A stretch of DNA of 64,000 nt from Rhodospirillaceae bacterium (GCA_020638575.1 JACKIH010000003.1:2709501-2773500), one strand, 5' to 3'; shown: positions 27,060 to 36,177, numbered from the stretch's first letter. Made by a program: numbers and translations. Notes: generated from the letters alone by a model not told the origin.

Positions 27060-27970
27060 TGCCGCCCGGCGGACCGGTGGCGCTGGCGGCCGTGGTGGCA
27101 CATGCCGTGCGCCGGCTCGCGGCGGCCGGTCTGGGCGAGGGGGACGAGCCGGCCCGCGAGGCGCGGCTGCTGGTGGCGGCTGCCCTCAAGCTCGACCGGC
27201 TGGCCCTGATCACCCAGCGTGACCGGCCGGTGGATCCGGCAGCCCAGGACGTTGTCGACGGCCTCGTCGCGCGCCGCATTGCCGGCGAACCGGTGTCGCG
27301 CATCCTCGGCCGGCGGGAGTTCTGGGGCCTCGACTTCGCCCTCGGCCCCGACACGCTCGACCCGCGGCCGGACAGCGAGACGGTGGTGGAGGCCGCCCTG
27401 GAGGCCACGGCGGACCGGGCGGACCGGCGGCTGACGGTGGTGGATCTGGGCACGGGCACCGGCTGCCTGCTGCTGGCGGTGCTGTCCGAGCGGCCCAACG
27501 CTTACGGACTCGGCATCGATCGGGCGCCGGGTGCGGTGCGAATCGCTGGCCAAAACGCGTTTCGCTTGCATCTTGAGGCTCAGGCGGGTTTCTTGGTGGG
27601 CGATTGGGCAACGGCCCTCGCCGCCGGCGCCGCCGATCTGGTGCTGGCGAACCCACCCTACATCCGGCGCGATGCGCTGGCTGGGCTGGACTGGGCGGTG
27701 CGGGGGTTCGACCCGGCGGACGCGCTCGACGGCGGACCGGACGGCTTGGCCGCCTACCGGTCCATCGTGGCGGATCTGCCCCGGCTGATGCGTCCCGACG
27801 GGTGTGCGGTGCTGGAGATCGGCAGCGATCAGGCCGACGCCGTGGCGGAAATCGTTAATTCCGCGGGACTGGCCTTGGCGGCGATCCGGGCCGATCTGGC
27901 GGGGCGAAACCGGGCCCTCGTGGTGCGCCACGGAAAAAAGAGCTTGGTGGAAAGGGCCAAGCCACATTAG
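27059..27970 (+). CDS. prmC: release factor glutamine methyltransferase
   Basis: PrmC/HemK of 303 residues uses S-adenosylmethionine to methylate the GGQ glutamine of release factors. Motif I is VVDLGTGTGCLLLAVL and the substrate-binding motif NPPY is at 198-201. The ATG at 27059 overlaps the prfA stop (TGATG), which is the normal coupled arrangement. Confidence 0.95.
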
Positions 27971-28220
27971 GGTCGGGTTTAGCGCTTCGGTTTAGAATAG
28001 GGGTGCCGCGATTGCGCGAACGGGAAGAGCGTAATCGTTGAATGATGCGGACAGCGGGCAATCACAGGTCACGCCGAATGGGCGTAAGGACCGTCAGCCG
28101 CAGATCCGCGACAAAAATAAGATTTGGTGGGGAGTGTGCCGTGGCCCCGGCACCGGCTGAATGTGTGCTTGTCTTGCGGCAAGCGAGACGTGAATTGAAA
28201 AGAGAGATACGGTGAGTGCC
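27971..28220 (+). promoter_or_regulatory. leader/promoter region of the DUF4167 gene
   Basis: This 250-base gap between prmC and DUF4167 is less GC-rich than the genes, with an AT-rich patch near 28110-28130. It probably holds a promoter and leader. I cannot place -35 and -10 boxes with confidence. Confidence 0.3.
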
Positions 28221-28931
28221 ATGAGACAGGGCCAGAATCCGCGCCGGTCCCGCAATCGGAACAACAACAACAACAACAACGGTGGCCACAACCGCCGTTC
28301 GAATTTACCCAACCGGAATCAGACCTTCGACAGCAACGGTCCTGAGGTGCGGATTCGCGGGAACGCCTACCAGGTCTACGAAAAATACCTGACGCTCGCG
28401 CGCGACGCCTATTCGTCCGGTGATCGGGTGAAATCGGAAAACTACTACCAGCACGCCGAGCACTATCACCGCATCATCACGACCTATAACGAAGCCTACG
28501 CCCAGTCGCAGCAGAACGAAGCCAATGGCAGCCGTTCGCCGGATGCCGGCCAGGACGACCTGCCCCGGTCCAACGGGCGCGACCACGACGATCTCGACAG
28601 CTATCAGGGCGACATGCGCCGGTCGTCGTCGGGCAACGGCAACGGGGCCTCGAACGACGACGATGCCGACGCCATCGAGGTGCGCAGCAGCCGGGATCAG
28701 CGCGACCACGAGCAACCGGTGGAAGCTTTCGGGCGCGATCCCCGCCAGGACGATGGCGTGAGCGACGGCGATCTCGACCGCCAGCCGACCCTGGAACTGG
28801 GCGAGTCGATGGACCAGCCGAGCGACGCTGAGGAACGGCCGCGCCGCCGCCGGGCCCCGCGCCCGCGCCGCACGCCGGCCGCCAACGGGGCCGCGGGCGA
28901 CATGCCGGCCGCCGAAGCGCCGGGCGAATAG
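28221..28931 (+). CDS. DUF4167 domain protein
   Basis: This protein of about 236 residues has the typical alphaproteobacterial DUF4167 layout. A basic, Asn-rich N-terminus (RRSRNRNNNNNNN) is followed by a conserved helical domain at about 25-95 with the family's RGNAYQVYEKYLTLARDAYSSGDRVKSENYYQHAEHY-type core, then a long disordered acidic/basic tail. The function is unknown; RNA- or ribosome-linked roles are often guessed. The ATG at 28221 is preferred, and an in-frame GTG at 28212 is possible. The position after prfA-prmC is the usual one in alphaproteobacteria. Confidence 0.88.
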   Translation: MRQGQNPRRSRNRNNNNNNNGGHNRRSNLPNRNQTFDSNGPEVRIRGNAYQVYEKYLTLARDAYSSGDRVKSENYYQHAEHYHRIITTYNEAYAQSQQNEANGSRSPDAGQDDLPRSNGRDHDDLDSYQGDMRRSSSGNGNGASNDDDADAIEVRSSRDQRDHEQPVEAFGRDPRQDDGVSDGDLDRQPTLELGESMDQPSDAEERPRRRRAPRPRRTPAANGAAGDMPAAEAPGE

Positions 28932-29423
28932 TCCGCTTCCGATCCGGCCGACGCGGCCGGCCTCAGGGACCCGCCGGGATCTGCCCGGCCGGGCAGGCTG
29001 CCTGCACTCCGGCGGTGAGCCGGCGGCCTCGTCCCTGCCCTTTGCCTTGGGGCCGGCGGCAAAGGCGCTTGATCGCGCCCGGGCTCCAGACTTGGGCCCG
29101 CGCTGAGCCAGCCGCACAGATCCTCTCCCGCATGCGAGACGGGGGCCGGTCAAGACGACCGGTGGCGGGCCGGCTTGTTGCGCGAAGGTCCCCCTCAGTC
29201 GAATCATATTCGGATATATTGGCCGGCCAGCGACGCGAAATTGGCGTGCAAGTCCTGTCTCTACCCAGCAATCGGTTTAGTGCGGGCGTTTATCTGCCGG
29301 ACGGCGCTCCCAGCGCGGTCTGAGTCGCATTAGCGGCGGTCTTTCTGCACCACAGCATGCTGCTACGCGCCGCGCCCGGCGCCGATTCCACGATTCCGAC
29401 CGGCTGCCGGCGCCCGGCAAACC
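28932..29423. other. 492-base gene-free stretch
   Basis: This lies between convergently transcribed DUF4167 and ABC ATPase genes. An AT-richer patch (about 29200-29225) stands out, but I see no ribosome site with a coding-like frame, no RNA fold and no repeat. Confidence 0.4.
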
Positions 29424-30428
29424 CTACCCGTTGCGGCGCGTGAGCTGCAGGAAGATGTCCTCCAGGTCCGCTTCCTCGGTGGAGAGGTCGCGGATGGCCA
29501 CGCCCGCGGCCCCCAGGGCCGACAGCAGGTCGCCGAGCCTGGTGATGCTGGGCTGGTAGCGCACGCACAGGGTCTCGGGGTCGACCAGCTCCATGTGGAA
29601 GCCCTCCACGCCCTCCGGCGGCCGCTCCAGCGGCACCGCCAGGTAGACGGTCAGCGACTTGCTGTCGAGCCGGCGCAACAGGTTGCGCGTGGTGTCGTTG
29701 GCCACCACCTCGCCGTGGTTGATGATGGCGACGCGGTCGCACAGCTCCTGGGCTTCCTCCAGGTAGTGGGTGGTCAGCAGCACCGTGGTGCCGGCCGCAT
29801 TCAAGGCGCGCACCTGCGCCCAAAGCTGCTGGCGCAACTCCACGTCGACGCCTGCGGTGGGCTCGTCCAGCACCAGCACCGGCGGCGAGTGCACCATGGC
29901 CTTGGCCACCATCAGGCGCCGGCGCATGCCGCCCGACAGCGTGCGCGCATAGGCCCCGGCCTTGTCGGCCAAGCCGACGGCCTCGAGCAACTCCATGGTG
30001 ATGCGCTCGCGCTTGGGCACGCCGTAGAGCCCGGCTTGCAGATCCAGCATTTCGTAGGGCGTGAAGAAGGGGTCGATGTTGATTTCCTGCGGCACCACGC
30101 CGATCGCCGCGCGCGCCTGGCGCGGGTTGCTGTCGATGTCGCAGCCCCACACGGCAGCCGTGCCGCCGGTCTTCAACACCAGGCCCGCCAGGATGTTGAT
30201 GAGGGTGGATTTGCCGGCTCCATTCGGCCCCAGCAGGCCAAACAGGCAGCCGCGCGGTATGTCCAGGTCGATCGCCTTCAGCGCCCGCTTGGCCGGCGCC
30301 TTGCCCTGGGCACGATAGGTCTTGTCCAGCCCGGCGACGGTCACGGCCAGATCGGGCGGCGTCTGTGGGCTGCGGGCGGCAGATTGCTGCGCGGCCGCGT
30401 CGGCGACCGCCCCGGTTCGGGTATCCAT
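29424..30428 (-). CDS. ABC transporter ATP-binding protein (ABC-2 / YadG type)
   Basis: This 334-residue ATPase has Walker A GPNGAGKST, the Q-loop in GVVPQE, signature LSGGMRRRLMVAKAM and Walker B VLVLDEPTAGVD. A C-terminal regulatory extension (about 255-334) is typical of ABC-2 type export ATPases. The ATG at 30428 follows gggagag by about 7 bases. No membrane partner is adjacent, so the permease must be encoded elsewhere. It is divergent from the zinc-finger gene across 196 bases. Confidence 0.9.
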   Translation of the reverse strand: MDTRTGAVADAAAQQSAARSPQTPPDLAVTVAGLDKTYRAQGKAPAKRALKAIDLDIPRGCLFGLLGPNGAGKSTLINILAGLVLKTGGTAAVWGCDIDSNPRQARAAIGVVPQEINIDPFFTPYEMLDLQAGLYGVPKRERITMELLEAVGLADKAGAYARTLSGGMRRRLMVAKAMVHSPPVLVLDEPTAGVDVELRQQLWAQVRALNAAGTTVLLTTHYLEEAQELCDRVAIINHGEVVANDTTRNLLRRLDSKSLTVYLAVPLERPPEGVEGFHMELVDPETLCVRYQPSITRLGDLLSALGAAGVAIRDLSTEEADLEDIFLQLTRRNG

Positions 30429-30624
30429 ACGCACACTCTCCCAAGGCGAGACGGATCGGCGGCCCGAAAAGTTGCCGCGGGACCGCTCCGCCAACGACAA
30501 GATATATTGCCTGATTGCGTGACGTGGCTATGGTTCGGCCACACATGATCGGTCCGGGGTCTCGGCAGTCGCACAGCCGCCGACATTCGTGGACCGTTGC
30601 CAACCCCGGTGCGGAGCCCCAATC

Positions 30625-30828
30625 ATGGCAATCGACCCTCCCGAGATCACCATTGTCGACGACGACGTGGAGACGGTCGGATGCGACGGCGGCGGAGGGG
30701 CGCTCGGCCACCCCATGACCTACTACAGCTTCGGCGCCCACGACTATGTGGAATGCGGCTATTGCGATCGTAGGTTCGTCAAACGCAGGGCAGCCGCCAC
30801 GGCGGCGGCCGCGCCAACGGTAGCCTAG
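30625..30828 (+). CDS. small zf-CHCC zinc-finger protein (NDUFS6-like)
   Basis: This 67-residue protein carries the zf-CHCC pattern: GCDGGGGALGHPMTYY, then ECGYCDRRF, giving a Cys-His-Cys-Cys zinc site. Alphaproteobacterial members of this family are related to the mitochondrial complex I subunit NDUFS6, so a role near respiratory complex I is plausible. A ggag lies about 9 bases before the ATG. The stop codon coincides with the first bases of the dispersed repeat that follows. Confidence 0.8.
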   Translation: MAIDPPEITIVDDDVETVGCDGGGGALGHPMTYYSFGAHDYVECGYCDRRFVKRRAAATAAAAPTVA

Positions 30829-30990
30829 TGGATCGGATTGGGCGTTTGCATCCCACCTGCCGCATCGTTTGCTGCAGTCGCCAGATCCAGAAGATCCGCT
30901 GGAAACAATAAGTTCGTAGTGGTCCGCGTGGCTCCGGACTCTGCTCCCGGCTGATCGGCAACGGATGCAGATGTCAGGGTCAGGCCACCA
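30827..30990. repeat. dispersed intergenic repeat, copy A (~164 bases)
   Basis: This stretch closely resembles 49623-49787; by eye about three quarters of the bases match. Shared landmarks are AGTGGATCGGATT at the left end, ACAATAAGTT in the middle and GATCGGCAA near the right end. It begins at the stop codon of the zinc-finger gene. The left AGTGGATC pairs with GATCCGCT (30893-30900), with one mismatch, to make a hairpin. No coding role is apparent. Confidence 0.8.
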
Positions 30991-31108
30991 GCCGAACGCA
31001 GGCGGTCCCGTCGGCGGGCGTTCGCACGCCATCGCCGTCGGGGCCCCTGCGGCCACGGGGGTAGGATGCCTGGGGGCGATCGGCCGCAGGCCAGATCAGA
31101 GGGTCGCG

Positions 31109-32128
31109 ATGCCCGCCGAAACCATGATCGGGCTGAATGCCGTGATCGTCTCGGTGACCGGGGAAGTCCCGCGCGTCCTGGTGGTGCGGCGGCCGGGCCA
31201 TGCCATGGCGGCGGGCTCCGGGCGGGCGGCGGCCGACGCGGCCAGCGACGGCGCGCCGGCGCTGCCGTTCGGTCCGTTCACGCCGGACCGCCACCGCACG
31301 CTGGAACTGGGTCTGCGCGAATGGGTGAGCGCCCAGACCGGCCTGGAGCTGGGCTATGTGGAGCAGCTCTATACCTTCGGCGACCGCTACCGCGACCCGC
31401 GCGAAATCGCCGGCGGCCCCCGCGTCGTCTCCGTCAGCTACCTGGCCCTGGTGCGCGACCAGCCGCTGTCGGGCAGCGGCGAGGCGCAATGGCGCGACTG
31501 GTATGAGTTCCTGCCCTGGGAGGACTGGCGCGACCGCCGGCCCCTGGTGCTCGACCAGATCATCCGGCCGGCGCTGACCGGCTGGGTGGAGGCGACAAAC
31601 GATCCCGGCGTACGCGCCCGGCGGGCCGAACGGGTGTTCCAGACCTTCGATCTCGACGACCCCGGCTGGGACGGCGAACGGGTGCTGGAGCGCCACGAGC
31701 TGCTCTATGAATGCGGGCTGGTGGCCGAAGCCCGGCGCGACGCCCAGGTGGAAGGGCGCCCCTGCGCCGACAAGGCGGATGCGCTGCCCGGTGCCGGCAT
31801 GGCGCTCGACCACCGGCGCATCCTTGCCACCGCCATGGGCCGCCTGCGCGGCAAGCTGAAATACCGCCCGCTGGTGTTCGAGTTGCTGCCGGAAGCCTTC
31901 ACGCTGTTCCGCCTGCAGCAGGTGGTGGAAGCCCTGTCGGGCGTGCGCCTGCACAAGCAGAACTTTCGCCGCCTGCTGGTGGCCAACCGGCTGGTGGAGC
32001 CGACGGGGCGGCGCGTGGCCGGCACCGGCGGGCGCCCGGCGGAGCTGTTCGCCTTCCGCCGCGAGGTGCTGCACGAACGCCGCGCGCCGGGCATCGGCGT
32101 GCCGCTGCTGCGGCAGGGGTTGGATTAG
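31109..32128 (+). CDS. NadQ-type regulator: NUDIX-like domain plus winged helix (COG4111)
   Basis: This 339-residue protein has an N-terminal NUDIX-like domain (about 5-165, NAVIVSVTGEVPRVLVVRRPG, lacking a clear catalytic Nudix box) and a C-terminal winged-helix region (about 235-325, TLFRLQQVVEALSGVRLHKQNFRRLL). This matches COG4111 proteins, described as NadQ regulators of NAD synthesis in alphaproteobacteria. The degenerate NUDIX domain probably senses a nucleotide. No nad genes are next to it here. A later ATG at 31124 is also possible. Confidence 0.7.
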   Translation: MPAETMIGLNAVIVSVTGEVPRVLVVRRPGHAMAAGSGRAAADAASDGAPALPFGPFTPDRHRTLELGLREWVSAQTGLELGYVEQLYTFGDRYRDPREIAGGPRVVSVSYLALVRDQPLSGSGEAQWRDWYEFLPWEDWRDRRPLVLDQIIRPALTGWVEATNDPGVRARRAERVFQTFDLDDPGWDGERVLERHELLYECGLVAEARRDAQVEGRPCADKADALPGAGMALDHRRILATAMGRLRGKLKYRPLVFELLPEAFTLFRLQQVVEALSGVRLHKQNFRRLLVANRLVEPTGRRVAGTGGRPAELFAFRREVLHERRAPGIGVPLLRQGLD

Positions 32129-32405
32129 ACCCGCCAGTCCGTCTTCGCTGCCGGGGGGCGCTCCGCGGCCGTGACAGCCATGCGGTGAACGGGCCCGCGA
32201 GAGCGTTGCGGGACCCTCGGCGTACGCGCAAGCTCGTGCACGAAGCCGGACGCCTGGTCCGGCGACCTCGATTGGTGTGCCCCGCCGCGAACAGGATGGA
32301 CGACCCGGTTCCGCCGCTCCTCTGGTTGCCTGTCTGCACGTTCCCGGCCGCCGGCCATCCGCCGTGCGGGCGCCCCCGTTGCCCGCGCAGCAAAGGGCGG
32401 GCGCG

Positions 32406-34202
32406 GTGATCGACCTTCCCGCCGATGTCGAACCCGTGGTGGCGCTGGGATTGATTGCCGCCGTCTTCGCGTTCTTCGTGCTGGAGGTGATGCCGGCGGA
32501 GATCACCGCCTTCTGCGGTGCTGCGGTGGCGCTGGCCCTGGGCCTGATCGACACCGACGACGTGCTCGCGGCCATCGCCAATCCGGCTCCCGCCACCATC
32601 GGCGCCATGTTCGTGCTGAGCGCGGCGTTGGCGCGCACCGGCGCGCTCACAGCACTTGCCGACCGCCTGCACGGTCTTGCCCTCAGCCACCCGCCGGTGG
32701 CGGTGCTGCTGTTCTTCTGCGTCGCCGCGTCGGCGTCCGCCTTCGTCAACAACACGCCGGTGGTGATCGTGCTGATCCCGGTCGCCATCGGCCTGGCGCG
32801 CGACGTGCGGGTGCCGGCCTCCCACCTGCTGATGCCGCTGTCCTTCATGGTGATCCTCGGCGGCACCTGCACGCTGGTGGGAACCTCCACCAACCTGTTG
32901 GTGGACGGTGTGGCCCGGGCGGCGGGGCTTGAGCCCTTCTCGTTGTTCGAGATCGCGCCGCTGGGCCTGGTGCTGGCGCTGGCCGGGGCACTTTTCCTTG
33001 GCCTGGTGGGTCGCCACCTGTTGCCGGACCGCCGGCCGCCGACCATCTCGGTTGGGGACCGCGAGGAGCGGTCGTGGCTGGCCGAGCTGTTCATTCCCAC
33101 CGAGTCTTCGCTGGTCGGCGCCACGGTAAAGCGCATCGAGGCGCTGACGCGGGCCGCCGGCCAGGTGGTGGACGTGGTGCGCGGCGACATCTCGCTGCGC
33201 CATTCGCTGGCCGAGTTGCGCTTGCAGGCGGGCGACACCGTGGTGCTGCGGCTGCGCGATGTGGAGCTGCTGGGTTTCCGTGAAGGGGCCGTGCGCGCTG
33301 CCGTGCTGCCGGGACTGGAACCAGCCAGGGCACGCCGTAGCCAGGTGGTGGAGGTGCTGGTCGGGCCGACTGCGCGGGTGCTTGGCCGCACCCAGGCGGA
33401 GCTGCGCTGGCGCCGCCGCTACGGCGTCTACATGCTGGGGCTGCACCGCGAAGGCACCTTCATCGACCGGCGGCCGGATTCCGTACCCCTGTCGGTGGGC
33501 GACACCCTGCTGCTGGACGGCGCGGCGGAGGACATTGCGCGCCTCGCCGAAGACGCCGCACTCACCAACATCCAGCCGAGCCAGGCGCGGGCTGTCCGCC
33601 GCGCCAAGGCCCCCATCGCCGTGGCCGTGATGCTGGCGGTGGTGGGGCTGGCGGCACTGGAGGTGGCGCCGATCCTGCTCCTGGCGCTGATCGGTGTGGC
33701 CGTGGTGGTGGTGACGGGGTGCATCGCGTCCGACGAGCTGGTGCGGGCCATGGACGGCCGCCTGCTGCTGCTCATCGTCTCCATGCTGATGCTTGGGGCA
33801 GCGATGGACGACACCGGCGCGCTGGCCCTGCTGGTGGAGCTGCTGGCGCCGCTGATCGCCGGCACCTCGCCCCTGGTGATGCTGCTCCTGGTCTATGCGC
33901 TGACGTCGGTGCTGACCGAGGCGGTGACCAACAATGCCGTGGCGGTGCTGATGACGCCGATTGCCATCGGCATCGCCACGGCGGCGGGTCTGGACCCGCG
34001 GCCCTTCGTCATTGTCGTGATGTTCGGCGCCTCGGCCAGCTTCGCCACGCCCATCGGCTATCAGACCAACACGCTCGTCTACAACGCCGGCGGCTACCGC
34101 TTCTTAGACTTCGTCAAGGTCGGCGTGCCGATGAACGTCCTGGCCGGCCTGGTGACGGTGCTGGTGGTGCCGCTGATCTGGCCCTTGGGAGGTGCGGGGT
34201 AG
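32406..34202 (+). CDS. SLC13-type anion permease with two TrkA-C (RCK_C) domains
   Basis: This 598-residue transporter has about 11-12 membrane segments split into two blocks (about 10-215 and 405-598), with a soluble middle part (about 225-395) carrying two TrkA-C-like repeats. The motifs SAFVNNTPVVIVLIPVAI and TEAVTNNAVAVLMTPIAIGIA are the paired re-entrant hairpins of the DASS/ArsB superfamily. Members move sulfate, other oxyanions or di-acids. The start GTG at 32406 is the last good one before the first membrane helix. The gene stands alone between a regulator and a convergent reductase. Confidence 0.88.
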   Translation: MIDLPADVEPVVALGLIAAVFAFFVLEVMPAEITAFCGAAVALALGLIDTDDVLAAIANPAPATIGAMFVLSAALARTGALTALADRLHGLALSHPPVAVLLFFCVAASASAFVNNTPVVIVLIPVAIGLARDVRVPASHLLMPLSFMVILGGTCTLVGTSTNLLVDGVARAAGLEPFSLFEIAPLGLVLALAGALFLGLVGRHLLPDRRPPTISVGDREERSWLAELFIPTESSLVGATVKRIEALTRAAGQVVDVVRGDISLRHSLAELRLQAGDTVVLRLRDVELLGFREGAVRAAVLPGLEPARARRSQVVEVLVGPTARVLGRTQAELRWRRRYGVYMLGLHREGTFIDRRPDSVPLSVGDTLLLDGAAEDIARLAEDAALTNIQPSQARAVRRAKAPIAVAVMLAVVGLAALEVAPILLLALIGVAVVVVTGCIASDELVRAMDGRLLLLIVSMLMLGAAMDDTGALALLVELLAPLIAGTSPLVMLLLVYALTSVLTEAVTNNAVAVLMTPIAIGIATAAGLDPRPFVIVVMFGASASFATPIGYQTNTLVYNAGGYRFLDFVKVGVPMNVLAGLVTVLVVPLIWPLGGAG

Positions 34203-34217
34203 GGTCTGCCGGCGTGG

Positions 34218-35096
34218 TCAGCCTGCCGCCGCCAGGGCCGCCGCTACGGTTTCGGCCATGGGCGTGGTGGGGCGGCCGATCAGGCGGCGCAGGTCCCCGC
34301 CGTCGTCGAACAGGGCACCTGCCTTGGTGTGCGCGCTGCTGTCCGCCAGGGCCTTTGCCAGTGCCGGCGGCAGGCCCATGCCTTCCAGGGCGGCGGCGAA
34401 GTCGGCTTCCGGCAGGTCCCGGTAGACGACCGGCTTGCCCGACTGGCGGGCGAGTTCGGCGGCATAGTCGCCGAGCGTGTAGGCGCTGTCGCCCGCCAGC
34501 TCATAGCAGCGGCCCGCCTGGTCCTCCCCGCTCGTCAGCACCGCCGCGGCGGCGGCCGCGAAGTCGGCACGTGCGGCCGACGAGATGCGCCCGTCGCCCG
34601 ATGATCCGAGAACGGCCCCGTGGGCGATCGCGGGCCACGCCGAAGCGGTGAAGTTCTCCGTGTACCAGCCATTGCGCAGCAGCACGTGGGGCACGCCCGA
34701 GGCGAGAAGCTGAGCCTCGGTCTCGCGGTGTTCGCTCGCCAACACCATGGGGTTGGTGTCGGCATGCAAGATGCTGGTGTAGGCGAGCAGGGTCACGCCC
34801 GCCGCCGCGGCCGCATCGATGACGCTGCGGTGGTGGGCGGCCCGCCGGCCGACCGCGCTGGAGGAAATCAGCAGGACCTTGTCGACCCCGCTAAGGGCAG
34901 CGGCGACCGCGGCGGAGTCCTCGTAGTCGGCCGCGCGCACCGCCACGCCGCGCTCCGCCAGATCCTGGGCAGCCGCCGGATTGCGCGCCAAGGCGATGAT
35001 GCGGGGGGTGGGCGTGCGCGCCAGCAGGGCGGCGATCACCAGCCTGCCGAGTTGCCCGGTTGCGCCCGTTACGGCGATCGTCTGGGAAGCGGTCAT
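34218..35096 (-). CDS. NAD(P)H:quinone reductase of the YtfG/QorB (NmrA-like) type
   Basis: This 292-residue atypical SDR has TGATGQLGRLVIAAL as cofactor loop and the NmrA-like features YTSILHADTNP and LLRNGWYTENF that mark the YtfG/QorB quinone oxidoreductase group. It lacks a classical YxxxK site. It is divergent from an HxlR-family regulator, the same arrangement as ytfG-ytfH in enterobacteria, and two tandem palindromes lie between them. It probably reduces quinones or other electrophiles under regulator control. Confidence 0.88.
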   Translation of the reverse strand: MTASQTIAVTGATGQLGRLVIAALLARTPTPRIIALARNPAAAQDLAERGVAVRAADYEDSAAVAAALSGVDKVLLISSSAVGRRAAHHRSVIDAAAAAGVTLLAYTSILHADTNPMVLASEHRETEAQLLASGVPHVLLRNGWYTENFTASAWPAIAHGAVLGSSGDGRISSAARADFAAAAAAVLTSGEDQAGRCYELAGDSAYTLGDYAAELARQSGKPVVYRDLPEADFAAALEGMGLPPALAKALADSSAHTKAGALFDDGGDLRRLIGRPTTPMAETVAAALAAAG

Positions 35097-35108
35097 GGGT
35101 TTCTCCCT

Positions 35109-35143
35109 GGTCTAGAAATCAGACCAGGTCTAAATAAGAGACC
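35109..35143. promoter_or_regulatory. two tandem operator-like palindromes GGTCT-N7-AGACC
   Basis: Site 1 is GGTCT at 35109-35113 and AGACC at 35121-35125. Site 2 is GGTCT at 35127-35131 and AGACC at 35139-35143. Both have 7-base spacers and lie 18 bases apart, close to two helical turns. They sit in the gap between the QorB-like and HxlR genes, directly upstream of both starts, as expected for cooperative binding by the HxlR-family dimer. Confidence 0.75.
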
Positions 35144-35170
35144 AATGGTGCGTGCGTAAGGAGGGAGATT

Positions 35171-35611
35171 TTGGTCACCAGGTTACCCGGCGATAACCTC
35201 CGCACAGCCCAGGAAGGACTGACGGCGTGCTTCCAGGGCTGGAGCGGGTCGGACTTCGACCCCGCCCTGTGCCCGGTGCGGGGTGTGCTGGACCGCCTGG
35301 GTGACAAGTGGACGACGCTGATCGTGATCGCCCTGGCGGCGGGACCGCGCCGCTTCAGCGCCCTGCGCCGGGAGATCCCGGACATCTCCAAGCGCATGCT
35401 GGCGCAGACGTTGCGCGATCTGGAGCGCGACGGCCTGATCTCCCGCGAGGTCTTCCCCACCAAACCGCCCAGCGTGGAATACCGGCTGACCGGGTTGGGG
35501 GAGTCGCTGCTGGAGCCGCTGAACGCCCTGATCGCCTGGGCGCAGGCGAGCCAGCCGGATATCGCCGCCGCCCGCCACGCCTATGATGCCGCTGCGGCGG
35601 TGGAGGGTTAG
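35171..35611 (+). CDS. HxlR-family winged-helix regulator (YtfH/QorR-like)
   Basis: This 146-residue regulator has the HxlR pattern CPVRGVLDRLGDKWTTLIVIAL with the redox-sensing cysteine near residue 36, and ISKRMLAQTLRDLERDGLISREVF as recognition helix and wing. The start is TTG at 35171, supported by AAGGAGGGAG ending 4-6 bases upstream. Divergent to a QorB-like reductase, it is the probable quinone or electrophile sensor of the pair and should autoregulate through the tandem palindromes. Confidence 0.88.
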   Translation: MVTRLPGDNLRTAQEGLTACFQGWSGSDFDPALCPVRGVLDRLGDKWTTLIVIALAAGPRRFSALRREIPDISKRMLAQTLRDLERDGLISREVFPTKPPSVEYRLTGLGESLLEPLNALIAWAQASQPDIAAARHAYDAAAAVEG

Positions 35612-35660
35612 GCCGTGCCGCCGCAGGGGCCGGCCGCGCCCCAGGGGCCGGTGCTGCCGT

Positions 35661-35980
35661 TCATCCCGCTGTGTGCGCCAATATGTTGACCAGGCGGCCG
35701 CCAGGATCGCGCAGGAAGAAGCGAGTGACGCCCCAGGGCTCCACGGCCGGGCCGTAGACGATGTCCGCTCCCGCTGCCCGGGCACCGGGGCGCCCGAGCC
35801 GCCCTCGCTGGCGAAGCTGAGCTGCGGGACCATGGCCGCGGCGGCCTCCACGCCGGGGGCCAGGGTGACGATCCAGCCGTGGTCCATCGCCACCTCCAGC
35901 CCCAGCACGTCGCGGTAGAAGGTGGCAAGGTGCGTCAGGTCGTCGGCGGCGAAAACGGGAACGATGCGGCGGATGGCCAT
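35661..35980 (-). pseudogene. VOC (glyoxalase/bleomycin-resistance) family gene with internal deletion and frameshift
   Basis: From ATG 35980 (ggagg upstream) the frame reads a good VOC N-terminus, MAIRRIVPVFAADDLTHLAT through LSFASEGGSGAPVP. At about 35775-35785 the matching C-terminus, AAGADIVYGPAVEPWGVTRFF to NILAHTAG, continues in another frame. Together they give about 106 codons where the family has about 120-125, so roughly 20 residues around the middle strand pair are missing and the reading frame is broken. The whole span is 320 bases, not a multiple of three. It is convergent to the HxlR gene. Confidence 0.75.
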
Positions 35981-36040
35981 GGTGCTGCGTTCCTCCCGGT
36001 CTCGGCACCGCATTGCAGCGGCTCGGCCCCCCAGAGCGCA

Positions 36041-36068
36041 GAAGGGGGAGAGCAAGCTCTCCCCCTTC
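36041..36068. terminator. strong hairpin between OMP and VOC genes
   Basis: GAAGGGGGAGAGC (36041-36053) and its exact reverse complement (36056-36068) are separated by two bases, giving a stem of about 12 base pairs. It lies 110 bases past the outer-membrane barrel gene on the minus strand. There is no long T run. Confidence 0.55.
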
Positions 36069-36177
36069 CGTCAATTCAACGAACCATCCGGACCACCGAC
36101 CGTCGCCGCGGACCGGTGCGGCGCGTGGCGGGACGCGGGTGTCGTCAATGGTCCGAAGGCGGACCGGGCGGCCAGCC

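Noticed and set aside
29015..29323. Possible ~100-residue gene between DUF4167 and the ABC ATPase
   Set aside because: No convincing ribosome site or domain; composition looks noncoding.
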